Positions 4,465-5,372 of a DNA stretch of 5,372 nucleotides are shown here, one piece after another (positions within the stretch are counted from its first letter, which is position 1; each line of letters opens with the position of its first letter). The DNA comes from a bacterium. GTDB lineage: Bacteria; Vulcanimicrobiota; Xenobia; Xenobiales; Xenobiaceae. The position numbers and the translations under genes were made by a program. The stretch spans positions 1 through 5,372 of the forward strand of contig JAFSXH010000127.1 of the NCBI GenBank assembly GCA_017444165.1, written 5' to 3'. The notes beneath the pieces are model-generated. The model did no database searches. It was given only the letters and a program-made list of their open reading frames with translations, and was not told the origin of the DNA.

Positions 4465-5372
4465 ATGGCCCATTTTTACCGTTGCTCACAGAACGCCCTC
4501 TCTTCGTTGGGCGAGAAGATATTCTTAGATCGTTACGCCCTCAAGGACGGAGCCAAAGAGACTTTGCAGGTTGACGACACTGTAATTGCCCTAACTAGTC
4601 CCTCTTCAAGTCAGAGAGAGATCGGCAAAGTTGTAACTTTAGATAGTGAGACGGCAGAAATTCGCCTCCAGGATGAGAAGGTTATCACCGTTCCCATTGA
4701 GCGTTTAGATAAGCCCGTAGAACTTTACGTAGAAGATATGATGGATCGCGTAGCTAGAGGGGCGGCCCAATCTGAAGCCGACGATAAGCGTCAAGAGTGG
4801 CAGGAAAATTTCCGTTGGCTCTTAGATGGCTGGAAGTTTGTACCAGGTGGGCGTATTCTCTCAGCTTGTGGAACGGATCAACACTTAACCTTTTACAACT
4901 GTTTCGTTGTGCCTAGTCCTAAAGATTCACGTCAGGGCATTATAGACACTCTCTCCAACATGACAGAGATTATGAGTCGCGGCGGTGGTGTGGGCATAAA
5001 TCTCTCTACATTGCGTCCTCGACACAGTTACGTAAAGGGTGTGAACGGACGCTCTTCTGGCTCGGTCTCCTGGGCTGGACTTTACAGCTTTGTAACGGGC
5101 TTGATAGAGCAGGGCGGTTCGCGGCGCGGAGCTCTAATGTTAATCCTCAACGTCTGGCATCCTGACATTGTGGAGTTTATAAACTCTAAGAAGAAGGCGG
5201 GCAACATCACCAACGCCAATATATCCGTAGGTATAACTCAAGACTTTATGGAGGCGGTTCAAAAAGATGGAGATTGGTCTTTAGAGTTCCCCGATCCCAG
5301 CGATGACAATTACAATACTGAGTGGAATGGCGATATCAAGGATTGGAAAGCCAAAGGTTATAAGACTGTCAT
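4465..5372 (+). CDS. nrdJ: Adenosylcobalamin-dependent class II ribonucleotide reductase, 5' part
   Basis: The frame is open from ATG 4465 to the right edge (302 full codons) and encodes the N-terminal part of NrdJ. This enzyme reduces ribonucleotides to deoxyribonucleotides using a radical generated from adenosylcobalamin, so it needs no oxygen. Recognisable blocks are KFVPGGRILSACGT (124-137), LTFYNCFVVPSPKDSR (141-156), EIMSRGGGVGINLSTLRPRH (168-187), GRSSGSVSWAGLYSF and EQGGSRRGALMLILNVWHPD. C146 in FYNC is the expected first cysteine of the redox pair that reduces substrate. Its partner, the radical cysteine and the C-terminal thiol pair lie beyond the window. Between the opening LDRYALKD (21-28) and the DRVARGAA segment (94-101) sits a beta-rich stretch of about 55 residues (32-86). 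It looks like an SH3-type small barrel, which I recall in one NrdJ subfamily. The gene has its own strong ribosome site. Confidence 0.95.
   Translation, partial: MAHFYRCSQNALSSLGEKIFLDRYALKDGAKETLQVDDTVIALTSPSSSQREIGKVVTLDSETAEIRLQDEKVITVPIERLDKPVELYVEDMMDRVARGAAQSEADDKRQEWQENFRWLLDGWKFVPGGRILSACGTDQHLTFYNCFVVPSPKDSRQGIIDTLSNMTEIMSRGGGVGINLSTLRPRHSYVKGVNGRSSGSVSWAGLYSFVTGLIEQGGSRRGALMLILNVWHPDIVEFINSKKKAGNITNANISVGITQDFMEAVQKDGDWSLEFPDPSDDNYNTEWNGDIKDWKAKGYKTV

Noticed and set aside
1..5372. Defence island, CRISPR array, transposon or phage module
   Set aside because: No spaced repeat array, transposase, integrase, nuclease or phage structural gene is present, and the genes look like ordinary chromosomal ones.

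Overview
The window is AT-rich bacterial chromosome with densely packed genes. It carries the end of a left-running gene pair, a right-running gene pair, a lone right-running gene facing a lone left-running gene, and the start of a large housekeeping gene cut by the right edge. Start codons are mixed: ATG, GTG and TTG. Several starts have strong AAGGAG-type ribosome sites. The TerA-type stress protein, the COG1768-like phosphohydrolase and a B12-dependent class II ribonucleotide reductase would suit an anaerobic or facultative Firmicutes-like lineage (Negativicutes or Clostridia), but related uncultured phyla fit too. No rRNA, tRNA or diagnostic marker is present, so the taxonomy is only a guess.

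Layout. Positions 1-304 (minus) hold the N-terminal 101 residues of a small multi-pass membrane protein. Positions 342-941 (minus) hold a TerA/TerD-family stress protein just upstream of it, probably in the same operon. A divergent promoter region (942-1095) separates these from a right-running pair: a calcineurin-like metallophosphoesterase (1096-1812) and an exported protein with two Asp-rich DxDxDG-type loops (1843-2508). The phosphoesterase starts at a TTG only 9 bp after a consensus -10 box, so its mRNA may be leaderless. A spacer (2509-2699) carries a long inverted repeat built from 7-bp units. Next comes a short amidohydrolase of the YtcJ type (2700-3806). It converges with an unrecognised Gly-rich protein (3816-4205, minus), whose intrinsic terminator lies inside the last codons of the amidohydrolase gene. 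A 259-bp divergent region (4206-4464) with repeated AAACTGCC octamers precedes nrdJ (4465 to the right edge).

The genes do not form one obvious pathway. The TerA/membrane-protein pair suggests envelope or metal stress, the phosphoesterase/secreted-protein pair is of unknown role, and nrdJ supplies deoxyribonucleotides without oxygen. I see no mobile element, CRISPR array or phage gene, and no convincing new multi-gene system. The points most worth checking are the leaderless-type TTG start, the terminator embedded in coding sequence, the heptad inverted repeat, the octamer cluster upstream of nrdJ and the unknown Gly-rich protein.
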